From: Chitinophaga pinensis
GTDB taxonomy: Bacteria > Bacteroidota > Bacteroidia > Chitinophagales > CAIOSU01
Direction: 5' to 3'
NCBI GenBank assembly: GCA_945901065.1
Contig: CAMDKI010000015.1
Coordinates: forward strand, 1 to 48,610
Length of the DNA: 48,610 nt
This document shows positions 17,211 through 25,674 of the stretch, in pieces. The position numbers were made by a program, and so were the translations under genes. Within the stretch, counting starts at the first letter, position 1, and the number at the start of each line of letters is the position of its first letter. Under the pieces are notes generated by a model. It was not told where the DNA came from. It saw only the letters and a list, made by a program, of their open reading frames with translations, and made no database searches.

Positions 17211-18488
17211 TTACTTCTCTAAGATAGCTGTAAGCCCCTGCCCGCCAGCAGCGCAAACAGATACGAACGCTCTGCCCGAGCCTTTTTGGTTGAGCAGTTT
17301 AGCGGCAGTAGCTAAAACCCTACCACCAGTAGCAGCAAAAGGATGCCCTGCGGCAAGGCTACTACCTTTTACGTTCAATTTACTACGTTCAATAGCTCCA
17401 AGCGCTTCTTGTCCGAAAGCTTTGCTCAGTTCAGGGCTTTCCCAAATTTTGAGGGTAGCCAAAACTTGGCCCGCAAATGCTTCGTGTATCTCGTAAAAGT
17501 CAAAATCTTGCAAGGTTATACCAGCTTTTTTAAGCATTCTGCTTGCGGCATTTATGGGTGCCAAAAGCAAGTTGTGCTTATCGTTTACATATTCTATTGC
17601 AGCAAGCTCAGCAAACGAAAGGTACGCTATCACCGGGATGTTATGTTCCTTAGCCCATTCTTCGCTGGCCAGTAATATGCACGATGCACCATCGGTAAGG
17701 GGCGATGAGTTACCCGCAGTAAGCGTACCGCCTTCCTTATCAAAAGCAGATTTAAGTGTTGATAGTTTTTCGATGGTAGAATCAGGGCGAAGGATGTTGT
17801 CCTTTGTCAAACCATTGAATGGTGTAAGCATATCGTCCAAAAAACCTTCGGCGTAAGCTTGTGCCAGCTTTTTATGGCTTTCGTATGCAAACTGGTCTTG
17901 CTCCTGGCGAGGAATCTTGTAGTATTTAGTAGTAAACTCCGTATGCCCACCCATAGATAGACCTGTGCGTGGCTCTACGTTCTCTGGTGGATTAGGTGCA
18001 AAGTCGCTGGGGCGTATGCTTAGTATGGTTTTAAGGCGAGCCCCAGTGGTTTTGGCGCGACGCACAGCTAATAGCTTTTTAGTAAGGCTAGCACTCATTA
18101 AAATAGGCACATTACTAGTAGAATCAACACCACCCGCAATACCCACCTCAATTTGCCCAAGGGCTATTTTGTTGGCAATATACACAGCCGCCTCCATACC
18201 TGTGTCGCATGCTTGCTGTATGTCGCAAGCAGGTGTGGCAGGGTTTAACGAGGTGCTCAGCACACATTCGCGTATCAGATTTAAATCGAGGCTACTTTTT
18301 ATAACCGCGCCACCTGCTACTTCGCCCAAGAGCATACCGCTTAACTTATAGCGGTCAATCAGTCCGTTAAGCGCAGCGGTCATCATGTCTTGGTTGCTGG
18401 CCATAGTGTAAGCGGTATTTTGCCTCGCAAAAGGGATGCGGTTGTAGCCAATAATAGCTACTCGGCGGGCTTGTTGGGTGGTAAGCAT
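17211..18488 (-). CDS. Acetyl-CoA C-acyltransferase (thiolase)
   Basis: A 425-residue thiolase that cleaves 3-ketoacyl-CoA with CoA in fatty-acid beta-oxidation, or runs in reverse. The acyl-accepting Cys94 is in ACDIQQACDTGMEAA. His335 is in HEAFAGQVLATL, His382 in GHPFAATGGR and Cys412 in CAAGGQG, completing the catalytic set. The length (about 425 rather than 390) and sequence resemble FadI-type enzymes. A FadJ-like partner is not in the window. The ATG at 18488 fits. A 14-base perfect palindrome at 18564-18577 lies 76 bases upstream and may be an operator. The gene is alone and convergent with the MbnP gene. Confidence 0.93.
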   Translation of the reverse strand: MLTTQQARRVAIIGYNRIPFARQNTAYTMASNQDMMTAALNGLIDRYKLSGMLLGEVAGGAVIKSSLDLNLIRECVLSTSLNPATPACDIQQACDTGMEAAVYIANKIALGQIEVGIAGGVDSTSNVPILMSASLTKKLLAVRRAKTTGARLKTILSIRPSDFAPNPPENVEPRTGLSMGGHTEFTTKYYKIPRQEQDQFAYESHKKLAQAYAEGFLDDMLTPFNGLTKDNILRPDSTIEKLSTLKSAFDKEGGTLTAGNSSPLTDGASCILLASEEWAKEHNIPVIAYLSFAELAAIEYVNDKHNLLLAPINAASRMLKKAGITLQDFDFYEIHEAFAGQVLATLKIWESPELSKAFGQEALGAIERSKLNVKGSSLAAGHPFAATGGRVLATAAKLLNQKGSGRAFVSVCAAGGQGLTAILEK

Positions 18489-18563
18489 GGTATATTTGTT
18501 TTTAATTTTAATACAATCTACTTTTTAAATTCGGTTTTAAAAAGGAAAATACCCTTCTAAATA

Positions 18564-18577
18564 ATACCAATTGGTAT
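18564..18577. promoter_or_regulatory. Perfect 14-base palindrome, possible operator
   Basis: ATACCAATTGGTAT is its own reverse complement. It sits in the 197-base region between the divergent thiolase and antitoxin genes, 76 bases from the thiolase start. The size suits a dimeric repressor, but no repressor gene is adjacent. Confidence 0.4.
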
Positions 18578-18647
18578 ATATTACAAACTAAAGAGAAGAA
18601 ACATCAGTTCCGCAACCAACAAACATATGCTATAGTTTTCTTCAATT

Positions 18648-18677
18648 TTGGAATTTACTCTGTATTCTTTATGTTTG
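18648..18677 (+). promoter_or_regulatory. Promoter of the DUF433/DUF5615 pair, near-leaderless
   Basis: TTG (18648-18650), a 19-base spacer, then TATGTTTG (18670-18677), a full match to TAnnTTTG. The downstream box overlaps an in-frame ATG at 18671, which therefore cannot be in the transcript. Transcription should start near 18682-18684, just before the ATG at 18686. Confidence 0.65.
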
Positions 18678-18685
18678 AACAGAAT

Positions 18686-18916
18686 ATGAGCAACCTAATC
18701 GATAGAATAACCATTGATGTGGCCATTTGCCACGGTAAGCCCGTTATACGGGGGTTGCGCTACCCTGTGCACACCATGTTGGAGCTGCTTGCATCAGGAA
18801 TGACGATTGAGGAAATCTTAGCCGACTATGTAGATTTGGAAAGGGAAGATTTGCTAGCTTGCCTCGCCTTTGCTGCCAAACTATCAGATTTTCGGCCGCT
18901 AAACAAAGTGGCTTGA
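18686..18916 (+). CDS. DUF433 antitoxin-like protein
   Basis: A 76-residue DUF433 (VapB-like) protein. These are small winged-helix proteins that act as antitoxins and DNA-binding autorepressors. The motifs RITIDVAICHGKPVIRGLRYPVHTMLELLASGMTIEEILADY and LEREDLLACLAFA are typical. The start is placed at 18686 (MSNLIDR) and not at 18671, because the promoter's TAnnTTTG box covers the earlier ATG. Its stop overlaps the start of the next gene by one base (TGATG), so the two are translationally coupled. Together they form a type II toxin-antitoxin module. Autoregulation is inferred from the family. Confidence 0.88.
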   Translation: MSNLIDRITIDVAICHGKPVIRGLRYPVHTMLELLASGMTIEEILADYVDLEREDLLACLAFAAKLSDFRPLNKVA

Positions 18917-19272
18917 TGAAATTTATGGTTGATGCCCAGCTGCCCCAGCGACTTGCATTGTGGTTTAGGTATCAAGGTTTCGATTGTTTGCATACAATAG
19001 AACTACCGCAAGCGAACCTAACCCAAGATGAATTTATTCGTACTATCTCTACTGCTGAAAATAGGGTAGTGATTACCAAGGATACGGACTTTTTACAATC
19101 GTTTATGGTAAAAAGGATCCTGGCTAAGTTATTATTGGTTACTACTGGCAATATCACCAACAACGAGCTACTGGCTATATTTTCCAGTAAAAAAGATATA
19201 CTCTTAGCCGCTTTGCAAACCTATGATATGGTTGAGCTTAATACAAACGAGATTATTGCTTTTGAAGGCTGA
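18916..19272 (+). CDS. DUF5615 PIN-like toxin
   Basis: A 118-residue PIN-like (Mut7-C/DUF5615) protein, the usual partner of DUF433 antitoxins and presumed to be an RNase. Acidic residues of a PIN-type site are visible in FMVDAQLPQRLALWF (Asp5) and VVITKDTDFLQSF. The start at 18916 overlaps the antitoxin stop by one base. A longer frame from 18859 would run through the antitoxin gene and is unlikely. Toxicity and target are inferred. The module looks intact and is followed by a structured intergenic region. Confidence 0.87.
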   Translation: MKFMVDAQLPQRLALWFRYQGFDCLHTIELPQANLTQDEFIRTISTAENRVVITKDTDFLQSFMVKRILAKLLLVTTGNITNNELLAIFSSKKDILLAALQTYDMVELNTNEIIAFEG

Positions 19273-19318
19273 TATCGGAAATTGAATTAATTAGTTGTTA
19301 TTCCACAGTCGCATAATG

Positions 19319-19462
19319 ACGTTATGTTAGGAGATAAAAATGCCGCTATAACGTAGGTCCTGTAAGGACGATTCTCACACATGCTGGTGGCATACCTTTG
19401 GGATGCTTCTTGATACTGGTGCGACTTTTGGCTACCAACATTGCATCCCTAAAGGGATAGCA
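19319..19462. repeat. Intergenic chain of short hairpins, possible repeat element
   Basis: Four inverted repeats in about 145 bases: ACGTTAT (19319-19325) with ATAACGT (19348-19354); GTCC-TGTAA-GGAC (19357-19369); GCATACC-TTT-GGGATGC (19390-19406, one mismatch); and ATCCCT-AA-AGGGAT within 19442-19462. No open frame is convincing. The CC-loop-GG theme and the phrase GCTACCAACATTGCATCCCT recall interspersed Bacteroidota repeats, from memory only. Confidence 0.5.
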
Positions 19463-19500
19463 CTATCAGCCCTCATTAGTAACCCAACGCTGGACAACCC

Positions 19501-19536
19501 AATAACCAATCAACCAGTAACCAATAACTAAACATC
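19501..19536. repeat. Heptamer array at the 3' end of metH part 2
   Basis: Degenerate 7-base units AATAACC, AATCAACC (8), AGTAACC, AATAACT and AAACATC in a row, running into the metH stop codon at 19535. The unit is a cyclic form of AACCAAT, also seen at 25653-25673. Confidence 0.6.
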
Positions 19537-22216
19537 AATCATAACTCAACACCGGCGCCAACCAACGCTCGATAACATCCAGCTCCATACCTTTACGTTT
19601 GGCGTAGTCGGTTACTTGGTCTTTGGTTACTTTGCCGATGCCGAAGTATTTGCTTTGCGGGTGGCTGAAGTACCAGCCACTTACTGCTGCCGCGGGCATC
19701 ATTGCAAAACTTTCGGTAAGTATGATGTCGGCTCGGTTAGTAGCATCTAATAGGGTAAACAGGTCGGCTTTTTCCGTATGGTCGGGGCAGGCAGGGTAGC
19801 CCGGTGCCGGGCGTATGCCTTGGTATTTCTCGTTTATCAGGTCTTCGCCGCCTAGTTCCTCCTGTGGCACATAGCCCCAGAACTCTTTGCGCACGCGCTC
19901 GTGCAAGCGCTCGGCAAAGGCCTCGGCAAGGCGGTCGGCAAGGGCTTTGAGCATAATGCTGCTATAGTCGTCGTGGTCTTTGGCATATTGCTCCAGCCAA
20001 GGCTCCATGCCCAGTCCAGCGGTTACAGCAAACCCACCGAGATAATCCTTCACACCTACTTCCACGGGCGCAATGTAATCACTCAGGCAAAGGTTCGGCT
20101 GACCAGCTGCCTTACGGTTTTGCTGGCGCAGGTGGTGCAGGGTAACGAAGGATTGGCTGCGGGTATCATCACTAAAGAGCTGGATGTCGTCGCCTTCGCT
20201 GTTAGCTGGCCAAAAGCCGATAACGCCGTTGGCTCTAAGCATCTTCTTATCGACGATTTGCTGCAACATCACCTTAGCATCCTTGTATAACTTGGTAGCC
20301 TCCACGCCCACTACGTGATCCGTTAATATAGCAGGGAATCGGCCAGCCATCTCCCACGTCTGAAAGAACGGAGTCCAATCAATATACTGTGCCAACTCAT
20401 CTAGCGGGTAATCATTAAACTCCTTCAAGCCTAAGAAACTAGGCTTGGTAGGGGTAGTGGTATTCCAGTCAATCGGCACGTGGTTGGCACGGGCCTCTTG
20501 TATCGGCAGATATTCTTTATGGCTTTGGCTGCTGCGGTGGCGCTCGCGCATCATTTCATACTCTTCGCGAATGGCAGCCTCAAAATCGGGGCGCTTTTCG
20601 CCCAGCAAACTTTCTACCACTGTAACCGAGCGGCTAGCATCCAACACATGCACTACTGGGGCGTTGGTGTACGAGGCCTCTATTTTAACAGCCGTATGCA
20701 TTTTACTGGTTGTGGCACCGCCAATCAGCAGGGGCTGCTTAAAACCGCCCCGCTGAAGCTCTTTAGCTAAGTGAACCATCTCATCTAACGATGGGGTAAT
20801 CAATCCGCTTAACCCGATAATGTCCACATTGTGCTCGCGGGCTGCTGCCAATATTTTTTCGGCAGGCACCATAACACCCAAGTCAATTACCTCGTAGTTG
20901 TTGCAACCGAGTACTACACCCACAATGTTTTTACCAATGTCGTGTACATCGCCTTTTACGGTTGCCATTAGTACCTTACCGGCATTGCTGCGGTCGCCTT
21001 CTTGTTTTAGGGCTTCAATATATGGCAGCAAATGCGCCACGGCTTTCTTCATTACCCGTGCCGACTTTACCACCTGCGGCAAGAACATTTTTCCTTCGCC
21101 AAACAAGTCGCCCACTACGTTCATACCCTTCATCAGTGGGCCTTCAATTACTTTTATCGGGTGGTCGTACATCAAGCGGGCCTCTTCGGTATCCTCTTCA
21201 ATGTAGTCGGCCATGCCCTTTACCAGTGCATGGGTTATGCGCTCTTGCACATCGCCCTTGCGCCATTCTAGATCTTTCTCTTTGCCTATGCTCTTATCGC
21301 CTTTAAAGCTCTCTGCAAAATCTAGCAGGCGCTCTGTGGAGTCGGGACGGCGATTCAATAGCACATCCTCTACACGCTCTAGCAAATCTTTAGGTATATC
21401 ATCGTACACGGCCAACATAGTTGGGTTAACGATGCCCATGTCCATGCCTTCTTTAATGGCATGGTATAGGAATGCCGAGTGCATCGCCTCGCGCACGGTA
21501 TCGTTGCCGCGGAAACTGAACGATACGTTGCTTACACCGCCGCTCACGTGGGCGCCGGGTAAGTTTTCGCGTATCCAGCGGGTGGCTTTAAAGAAATCGA
21601 CAGCATAGTTGTTATGCTCTTCGATGCCCGTAGCCACAGGGAAAATGTTCGGATCGAAAATGATGTCCTGCGGTGGGAATTTCACCACATTCACCAATAT
21701 ATCATAGCTCTTTTTGCAAATTTCAATACGGCGCTCGTATGTATCCGCCTGGCCTTGCTCATCAAATGCCATTATTACTGTGGCGGCACCGTAGCGTTTG
21801 ATGAGTTTGGCGTATTTGATAAATGGCTCCTCGCCCTCTTTCAGGCTAATGGAGTTTACAATACTCTTACCTTGAACACATTTAAGCCCCGCTTCAATAA
21901 TCTCCCACTTGCTGCTGTCAATCATCACCGGTATGCGGCTAATGTCGGGCTCGCTGGCCAATAAGTTCAAGAAACGGGTCATGGTGGCCACGCCGTCCAA
22001 CATGCCTTCGTCCATGTTAACGTCCAATACCTGTGCGCCACCTTCAACTTGGTCGCGGGCAACGGAAAGGGCTTCATCAAACTTCCCTTCTTTTATCAAG
22101 CGCAGGAATTTTTTTGAGCCGGTTACATTGGTACGCTCGCCCACGTTCACAAAATTGGAACCCGGGAATACTACTAATGGCTCTAGGCCGCTAAGTTTAA
22201 GAGGAGCAATGGACAT
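19535..22216 (-). CDS. metH: Methionine synthase, pterin/B12/activation part (split MetH)
   Basis: An 893-residue cytoplasmic enzyme corresponding to the last three modules of cobalamin-dependent methionine synthase. The pterin-binding domain is at about 15-285 ([24 protein letters not shown]). The B12 cap is at about 310-405. The B12-binding domain is at about 411-540, with GDVHDIGKN (His425 ligates cobalt). The SAM-dependent reactivation domain is at about 560-893 ([15 protein letters not shown]). The homocysteine-methyltransferase module is the separate upstream ORF, 41 bases before this start, and the two should act together. Split metH genes occur in other Bacteroidota. The ATG at 22216 begins exactly where pterin-domain homology starts. 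Its stop lies inside a heptamer array. Confidence 0.95.
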   Translation of the reverse strand: MSIAPLKLSGLEPLVVFPGSNFVNVGERTNVTGSKKFLRLIKEGKFDEALSVARDQVEGGAQVLDVNMDEGMLDGVATMTRFLNLLASEPDISRIPVMIDSSKWEIIEAGLKCVQGKSIVNSISLKEGEEPFIKYAKLIKRYGAATVIMAFDEQGQADTYERRIEICKKSYDILVNVVKFPPQDIIFDPNIFPVATGIEEHNNYAVDFFKATRWIRENLPGAHVSGGVSNVSFSFRGNDTVREAMHSAFLYHAIKEGMDMGIVNPTMLAVYDDIPKDLLERVEDVLLNRRPDSTERLLDFAESFKGDKSIGKEKDLEWRKGDVQERITHALVKGMADYIEEDTEEARLMYDHPIKVIEGPLMKGMNVVGDLFGEGKMFLPQVVKSARVMKKAVAHLLPYIEALKQEGDRSNAGKVLMATVKGDVHDIGKNIVGVVLGCNNYEVIDLGVMVPAEKILAAAREHNVDIIGLSGLITPSLDEMVHLAKELQRGGFKQPLLIGGATTSKMHTAVKIEASYTNAPVVHVLDASRSVTVVESLLGEKRPDFEAAIREEYEMMRERHRSSQSHKEYLPIQEARANHVPIDWNTTTPTKPSFLGLKEFNDYPLDELAQYIDWTPFFQTWEMAGRFPAILTDHVVGVEATKLYKDAKVMLQQIVDKKMLRANGVIGFWPANSEGDDIQLFSDDTRSQSFVTLHHLRQQNRKAAGQPNLCLSDYIAPVEVGVKDYLGGFAVTAGLGMEPWLEQYAKDHDDYSSIMLKALADRLAEAFAERLHERVRKEFWGYVPQEELGGEDLINEKYQGIRPAPGYPACPDHTEKADLFTLLDATNRADIILTESFAMMPAAAVSGWYFSHPQSKYFGIGKVTKDQVTDYAKRKGMELDVIERWLAPVLSYD

Positions 22217-22222
22217 TGTTGA

Positions 22223-22257
22223 TGTACGATTTACGATGTACGAAGTACGATGTATTA
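22223..22257. repeat. Heptamer array filling the gap between the metH ORFs
   Basis: Five consecutive 7-base units: TGTACGA, TTTACGA, TGTACGA, AGTACGA and TGTATTA. They occupy 35 of the 41 bases between the two coding regions and adjoin the upstream ORF's stop codon. Confidence 0.75.
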
Positions 22258-23280
22258 TTATTGAATGTTTGCTGTTTCGGTAGCTTCGGCCACACGTGGC
22301 TTATAGTTGGCAGCGAGCCTAGCAATTGCGCGAATGTGGTCGGGGGTGGTGCCGCAGCAACCGCCTACCATGTTCACCAAACCTTCTTCCAAATAGTCTT
22401 TTATCTGGCTGGCCATCAATTCGGGGGTTTCGTCGTAGTGTCCAAACTCATTGGGCAAGCCCGCATTGGGGTAGGCACTCACAAAAAAGTCCGACTTTTT
22501 ATCCAACACCTGCAGGTACGGACGAAGCTGAGATGCACCGAGGGCACAGTTTAAGCCTACGCTCAACAGCGGTGCATGCGATACAGAAATAAGGAACGCC
22601 TCGGTGGTCTGGCCCGAAAGGGTGCGTCCACTGGCATCGGTAATGGTGCCTGATACCATGATTGGGTATTCTTTGCCGACTTCCTCAAAGTACTCGGTAA
22701 TGGCGAACAGGGCTGCTTTGGCATTTAAGGTATCGAAAATAGTCTCTACCAATATCACATCCACACCGCCTTCTATCAAGGCTTTGGTTTGCTCTTTGTA
22801 GGCCACCACCAATTGATCGAACGTTACGGCACGGTATCCTGGGTCGTTTACATCTGGCGATAGAGATGCGGTGCGGTTCGTTGGCCCAATGGCACCTGCC
22901 ACAAAGCGAGGCTTGTTGGGGTTCTTGGCCGTTACTTCATCGGCAGCCTCTTTGGCTATTTTGGCCGAAAGGTAGTTAATGTCGTACACGGCATCTTCCA
23001 AGTGATAATCGGCTTGGGCGATGGTGGTACCGCTAAAGGTATTGGTTTCTATGATGTCGGCACCAGCCTCCAAGTATTGCACATGAATGGCCTTGAGCAC
23101 ATCGGGGCGGGTAATGGCCAACAAATCATTGTTGCCTTTAAGTGGGTGTGCATGATTTTTGAACCGCTCGCCACGGAAATCATCTTCCTCTAGCTTGTAA
23201 CGCTGTATCATGGTACCCATGGCGCCGTCCAGTACCAGTATGCGCTCTTTGAGTAGGTCTCTTATGTCAGGTTTGGTCAT
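22258..23280 (-). CDS. metH: Homocysteine S-methyltransferase module (split MetH, first part)
   Basis: A 340-residue protein corresponding to the first module of MetH: a TIM barrel that binds zinc and homocysteine and takes the methyl group from methylcobalamin. The N-terminal [21 protein letters not shown] is diagnostic. The zinc cysteines are Cys245 (VGLNCALGA), Cys308 and Cys309 (GGCCGTTP). The end at residue 340, in a low-complexity ATETANIQ tail, corresponds to the linker before the pterin domain in full-length MetH. It lies first in the operon, behind the SAM-I riboswitch and promoter. High SAM should lower expression of both parts. Confidence 0.95.
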   Translation of the reverse strand: MTKPDIRDLLKERILVLDGAMGTMIQRYKLEEDDFRGERFKNHAHPLKGNNDLLAITRPDVLKAIHVQYLEAGADIIETNTFSGTTIAQADYHLEDAVYDINYLSAKIAKEAADEVTAKNPNKPRFVAGAIGPTNRTASLSPDVNDPGYRAVTFDQLVVAYKEQTKALIEGGVDVILVETIFDTLNAKAALFAITEYFEEVGKEYPIMVSGTITDASGRTLSGQTTEAFLISVSHAPLLSVGLNCALGASQLRPYLQVLDKKSDFFVSAYPNAGLPNEFGHYDETPELMASQIKDYLEEGLVNMVGGCCGTTPDHIRAIARLAANYKPRVAEATETANIQ

Positions 23281-23289
23281 TGTTTTATT

Positions 23290-23342
23290 CCTGTTTTAAA
23301 CTATAATCGCCTTGGCTTAGCCAGAAGTGATTACATAACAGG
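23290..23342 (-). promoter_or_regulatory. Long imperfect hairpin in the metH leader
   Basis: CCTGTT (23290-23295) pairs with AACAGG (23337-23342), with partly paired TATAATC/TGATTACA inside and a small TGGC/GCCA tip. It lies between the riboswitch and the start codon and may be the expression platform, possibly by occluding the start. No strong terminator with a long T run was found there. Confidence 0.4.
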
Positions 23343-23379
23343 AAAAACCGTGGAAGGTTTGTGTTACGTTCCCGCCTCT

Positions 23380-23503
23380 AACTTATCTGCCCACACCGCC
23401 AAGGGTAGCGTGGTTGGAAGTGGCACCTTCTACTGCAGCAGGGAGCTTTTGTAGTGGTTGCTAAGATATCAACGGGCCAAATCCCTCCATCTTTCTTGAT
23501 AAA
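23380..23503 (-). ncRNA. SAM-I (S-box) riboswitch upstream of metH
   Basis: On the minus strand the order of conserved elements is complete: TTATCAAGAAAG, then GGAGGGATTTGGCCC, then GCAACC, then GGTGCCACTTCC, then a P4-like stem (CCACGC with GTGTGG), then GATAAG closing P1 with TTATC. The length of about 124 bases is normal. It starts about 10 bases after the predicted transcription start and ends 99 bases before the metH start. SAM binding is expected to switch off the methionine-synthase operon. Confidence 0.88.
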
Positions 23504-23519
23504 TCAGTAAAAACTGGTA

Positions 23520-23550
23520 CAAAGGTACGTTGTAAGTAGGGTAATGTCAA
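23520..23550 (-). promoter_or_regulatory. Promoter of the metH operon
   Basis: On the minus strand, TTG (23550-23548), a 20-base spacer, then TACCTTTG (23527-23520), a full match to TAnnTTTG. It lies directly upstream of the SAM-I riboswitch. Confidence 0.75.
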
Positions 23551-23567
23551 GTGAATGGGTAAGAGGA

Positions 23568-23616
23568 TGTACAAAGTACAATGTACTATGTACAATGGAT
23601 GATAATTGATGGATAA
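23568..23616. repeat. Heptamer array upstream of the metH promoter
   Basis: Consecutive 7-base units TGTACAA, AGTACAA, TGTACTA, TGTACAA, TGGATGA, TAATTGA and TGGATAA. The period stays 7 while the units decay. The core differs from the array inside metH (TGTACGA) by one base. Confidence 0.65.
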
Positions 23617-23692
23617 TAAACTAGATTAACCAACAGAATGTTAATCCCATTCAATTCTAAAATTCAGCAATTCTGTCAATTCTGATTCCGGA

Positions 23693-23836
23693 CTAGCACT
23701 GCTCCACTTGTTCTGCCACAGCCTTGCCATGAAAACTTGGACAATCGCACTTATTGGCTTTACAACCTGATAGTAAGCCTAAGCTCGATACTAGAAAAAG
23801 CGTAGATAGTATATAATTTAAAAATATTAGCTTCAT
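23693..23836 (-). CDS. Small putative lipoprotein
   Basis: A 47-residue protein with a hydrophobic signal segment and a lipobox LLSGC (Cys25). Only 22 mature residues remain, holding a cysteine cluster (KANKCDCPSF) and a final cysteine. The ATG at 23836 is preferred to the upstream in-frame start at 23890, which would put 18 charged residues before the signal. Small Bacteroidota lipoproteins with a C-x-C-P motif of this kind are frequent, but the function is unknown. It diverges from the glycosyltransferase across 84 bases. Confidence 0.55.
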   Translation of the reverse strand: MKLIFLNYILSTLFLVSSLGLLSGCKANKCDCPSFHGKAVAEQVEQC

Positions 23837-23920
23837 GTCGTCTTTATTGGCAGTAACAGTATTAAATTTACGATTTATTTGGCAAACCACTATTTTATAA
23901 CGCTAGGTTAATTATTTTAT

Positions 23921-25021
23921 TTGAGTACTCCAGTTGTTTTAGTAGCTGCATTAGATTGGGGACTTGGCCATGCCACCCGACTCATACCCGTAATTAAGTT
24001 GCTGCAGCAACGCGATGTGAAAATTATCCTAGGTTCGGCAGGCAGGGCCGCGCAGTTGTGGAAAGACGAGTTTGCAGAACTGGAGCACATTGAATTGCCG
24101 GCTTACAACCCATCTTACCCAGCCGATGGCAACATGGTGTGGCACATGGCGCTGCAAAGCCAACGTTTGCTTGGGGTTATTAAAAAAGAGGGCCAGCTTT
24201 TACCCGAATTGATAAAATCAAAGGGCATCACCCACGTTATTTCCGACAGTCGTTTTGGGCTTACCCACCCTTCAGTGCCAACTGCGTTTATTACCCATCA
24301 AGTATACATTCGCATGCCTGGTGTAATGCGTGCGTTCGAGCCGCTGGTCAATTATCTTAACCATAGCTACATCAATAAATTTACCCGTTGTTGGATTCCT
24401 GATTGGCCTTCTGTACCAAACCTCTCTGGCGATTTGGGCCATGGCACGGCCATTACCAAAAAGCGCTACCGCTACATTGGCCCGCTTAGCCGTATGACCG
24501 CTGATACTAAAGCTATAGAGCCAGAGTATGATGTGCTGGCTATTTGTTCGGGTCCCGAACCGCAGCGCACCATATTTGAGCAAAAACTGCGGGAGCAGTT
24601 GCCTGGCATAGCCGGCAAGAAGTTATTGATTCTCGGCAAACCCGAAGAGGGTAAAACAATCCGATTGGAGGATCATATAGAAGTGGTAGGGCATTTGGAT
24701 ACTGACCAGATGAATTATGTTATGCAACGCGCTAAAACTATTGTGTGCCGTTCTGGATATAGCACGCTTATGGACCTAAATGCCCTGGGGCTAAAAGCGA
24801 TACTAGTGCCCACGCCAGGCCAAACCGAGCAAATATATTTAGGTAAGCGCATGGCTAAATTGGCTAGGCACATTACCCAGTTTCAAGATGAGATAAACCT
24901 GGAGGCTGGTATTACCAAATCAAACATATTGCTCAGCCAATTTTCGGAGCATAGAAAAGGGCCGCTTAGCACGGCCCTTGACGAATTACTATATGGTAAT
25001 TTGAAACGCCCGATGCATTGA
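23921..25021 (+). CDS. Glycosyltransferase, GT-B fold (MurG-like superfamily)
   Basis: A 366-residue cytoplasmic or membrane-associated glycosyltransferase. The N-terminal loop ALDWGLGHATRLIPVIKLL corresponds to the GxGHxxR acceptor-side motif of MurG-like GT-B enzymes. The C-terminal half has KTIVCRSGYSTLMDLNALGLKAILVPTPGQTEQIYLG, the nucleotide-sugar-binding region. Donor and acceptor are not evident. A cell-envelope glycan or lipid is plausible from the family. The start is TTG: STPVVLVAALDWG is the natural N terminus and the next methionine is about 70 residues in. It is convergent with the thioredoxin gene (20-base gap). Confidence 0.85.
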   Translation: MSTPVVLVAALDWGLGHATRLIPVIKLLQQRDVKIILGSAGRAAQLWKDEFAELEHIELPAYNPSYPADGNMVWHMALQSQRLLGVIKKEGQLLPELIKSKGITHVISDSRFGLTHPSVPTAFITHQVYIRMPGVMRAFEPLVNYLNHSYINKFTRCWIPDWPSVPNLSGDLGHGTAITKKRYRYIGPLSRMTADTKAIEPEYDVLAICSGPEPQRTIFEQKLREQLPGIAGKKLLILGKPEEGKTIRLEDHIEVVGHLDTDQMNYVMQRAKTIVCRSGYSTLMDLNALGLKAILVPTPGQTEQIYLGKRMAKLARHITQFQDEINLEAGITKSNILLSQFSEHRKGPLSTALDELLYGNLKRPMH

Positions 25022-25041
25022 TTGGGCATTAATACCAAAAC

Positions 25042-25509
25042 TTACTTTTTAGAAGCTGCAAGTGCGCTTTCGCCCAATTTAATGAAGCCACCTGCATCGC
25101 GAGCGCCCATTTCGCGGTATACCACAGTACCTGCATAGTCGATAAACAGTAGCGTTGGGTAAGCCGTTACTTTATACTTGCTAGAGAATTCGGGGCCTTC
25201 GCCTTTCTCCATGTCAAACTTGTAGCTGATGAAGTTTTTGTTGAAATATTCGCCAACAGCAGCATCCGGAAAAACGTTGTTGCTCATGAATTTACAAGGG
25301 CCACACCAAACGGCATAGGCATCCACAAAAATCAGTTTCTTTTCTTTTTTTGCAGCGGCAAGTGCTTCGTTCCAAGTGCCTTGGAAAAACTGGATACCCT
25401 TACCGTCGGCTGGGGCAGTGCTGGTGGTTTCGCGTTGTGCTTGTGCTAGGTTGCCTGCTGCTAGAAACAACACCGGAACCATTACCAATAAGATCAAATA
25501 CTTTTTCAT
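25042..25509 (-). CDS. Periplasmic thioredoxin-family protein
   Basis: A 155-residue exported thioredoxin-fold protein. The signal peptide covers 1-24 (LAQAQ). The redox motif WCGPC is at 68-72, preceded by KLIFVDAYA. The cis-proline region is VTAYPTLLFID. It probably reduces or isomerises disulfides of envelope proteins. The helix after the motif (KFMSNNVFPDAAVGEYFN) is typical of the Thioredoxin_7 group. It is not in a clear operon: murI lies 165 bases upstream on the same strand and a degenerate heptamer array occurs in that gap. Confidence 0.9.
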   Translation of the reverse strand: MKKYLILLVMVPVLFLAAGNLAQAQRETTSTAPADGKGIQFFQGTWNEALAAAKKEKKLIFVDAYAVWCGPCKFMSNNVFPDAAVGEYFNKNFISYKFDMEKGEGPEFSSKYKVTAYPTLLFIDYAGTVVYREMGARDAGGFIKLGESALAASKK

Positions 25510-25652
25510 AGCGCTTATTTTTTGGGCAGTTGATTTTTGTAGCCTAAAGTTATTAATTTTTTCCTTCCCCTTTCTCTATTCAAACATAATGCCAAACTTT
25601 TTATGGGTGTTACGAGTAGGTTTGTATTAAATGATTTTGGTTGAAAATGGAA

Positions 25653-25673
25653 AACCAATAACCAATCAACCAA
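25653..25673. repeat. Heptamer array next to the murI stop codon
   Basis: AACCAAT, AACCAAT, CAACCAA: three 7-base units ending one base before the murI stop codon (25675-25677). It has the same unit as the array at 19501-19536, which also touches a stop codon of a minus-strand gene. Confidence 0.55.
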
Positions 25674-25674
25674 C

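Noticed and set aside
22217..22257. Split metH as a recent frameshift or nonsense mutation
   Set aside because: The break falls at the domain linker, each part has a proper start and stop, and split metH is known in other Bacteroidota, so it looks like a stable arrangement.
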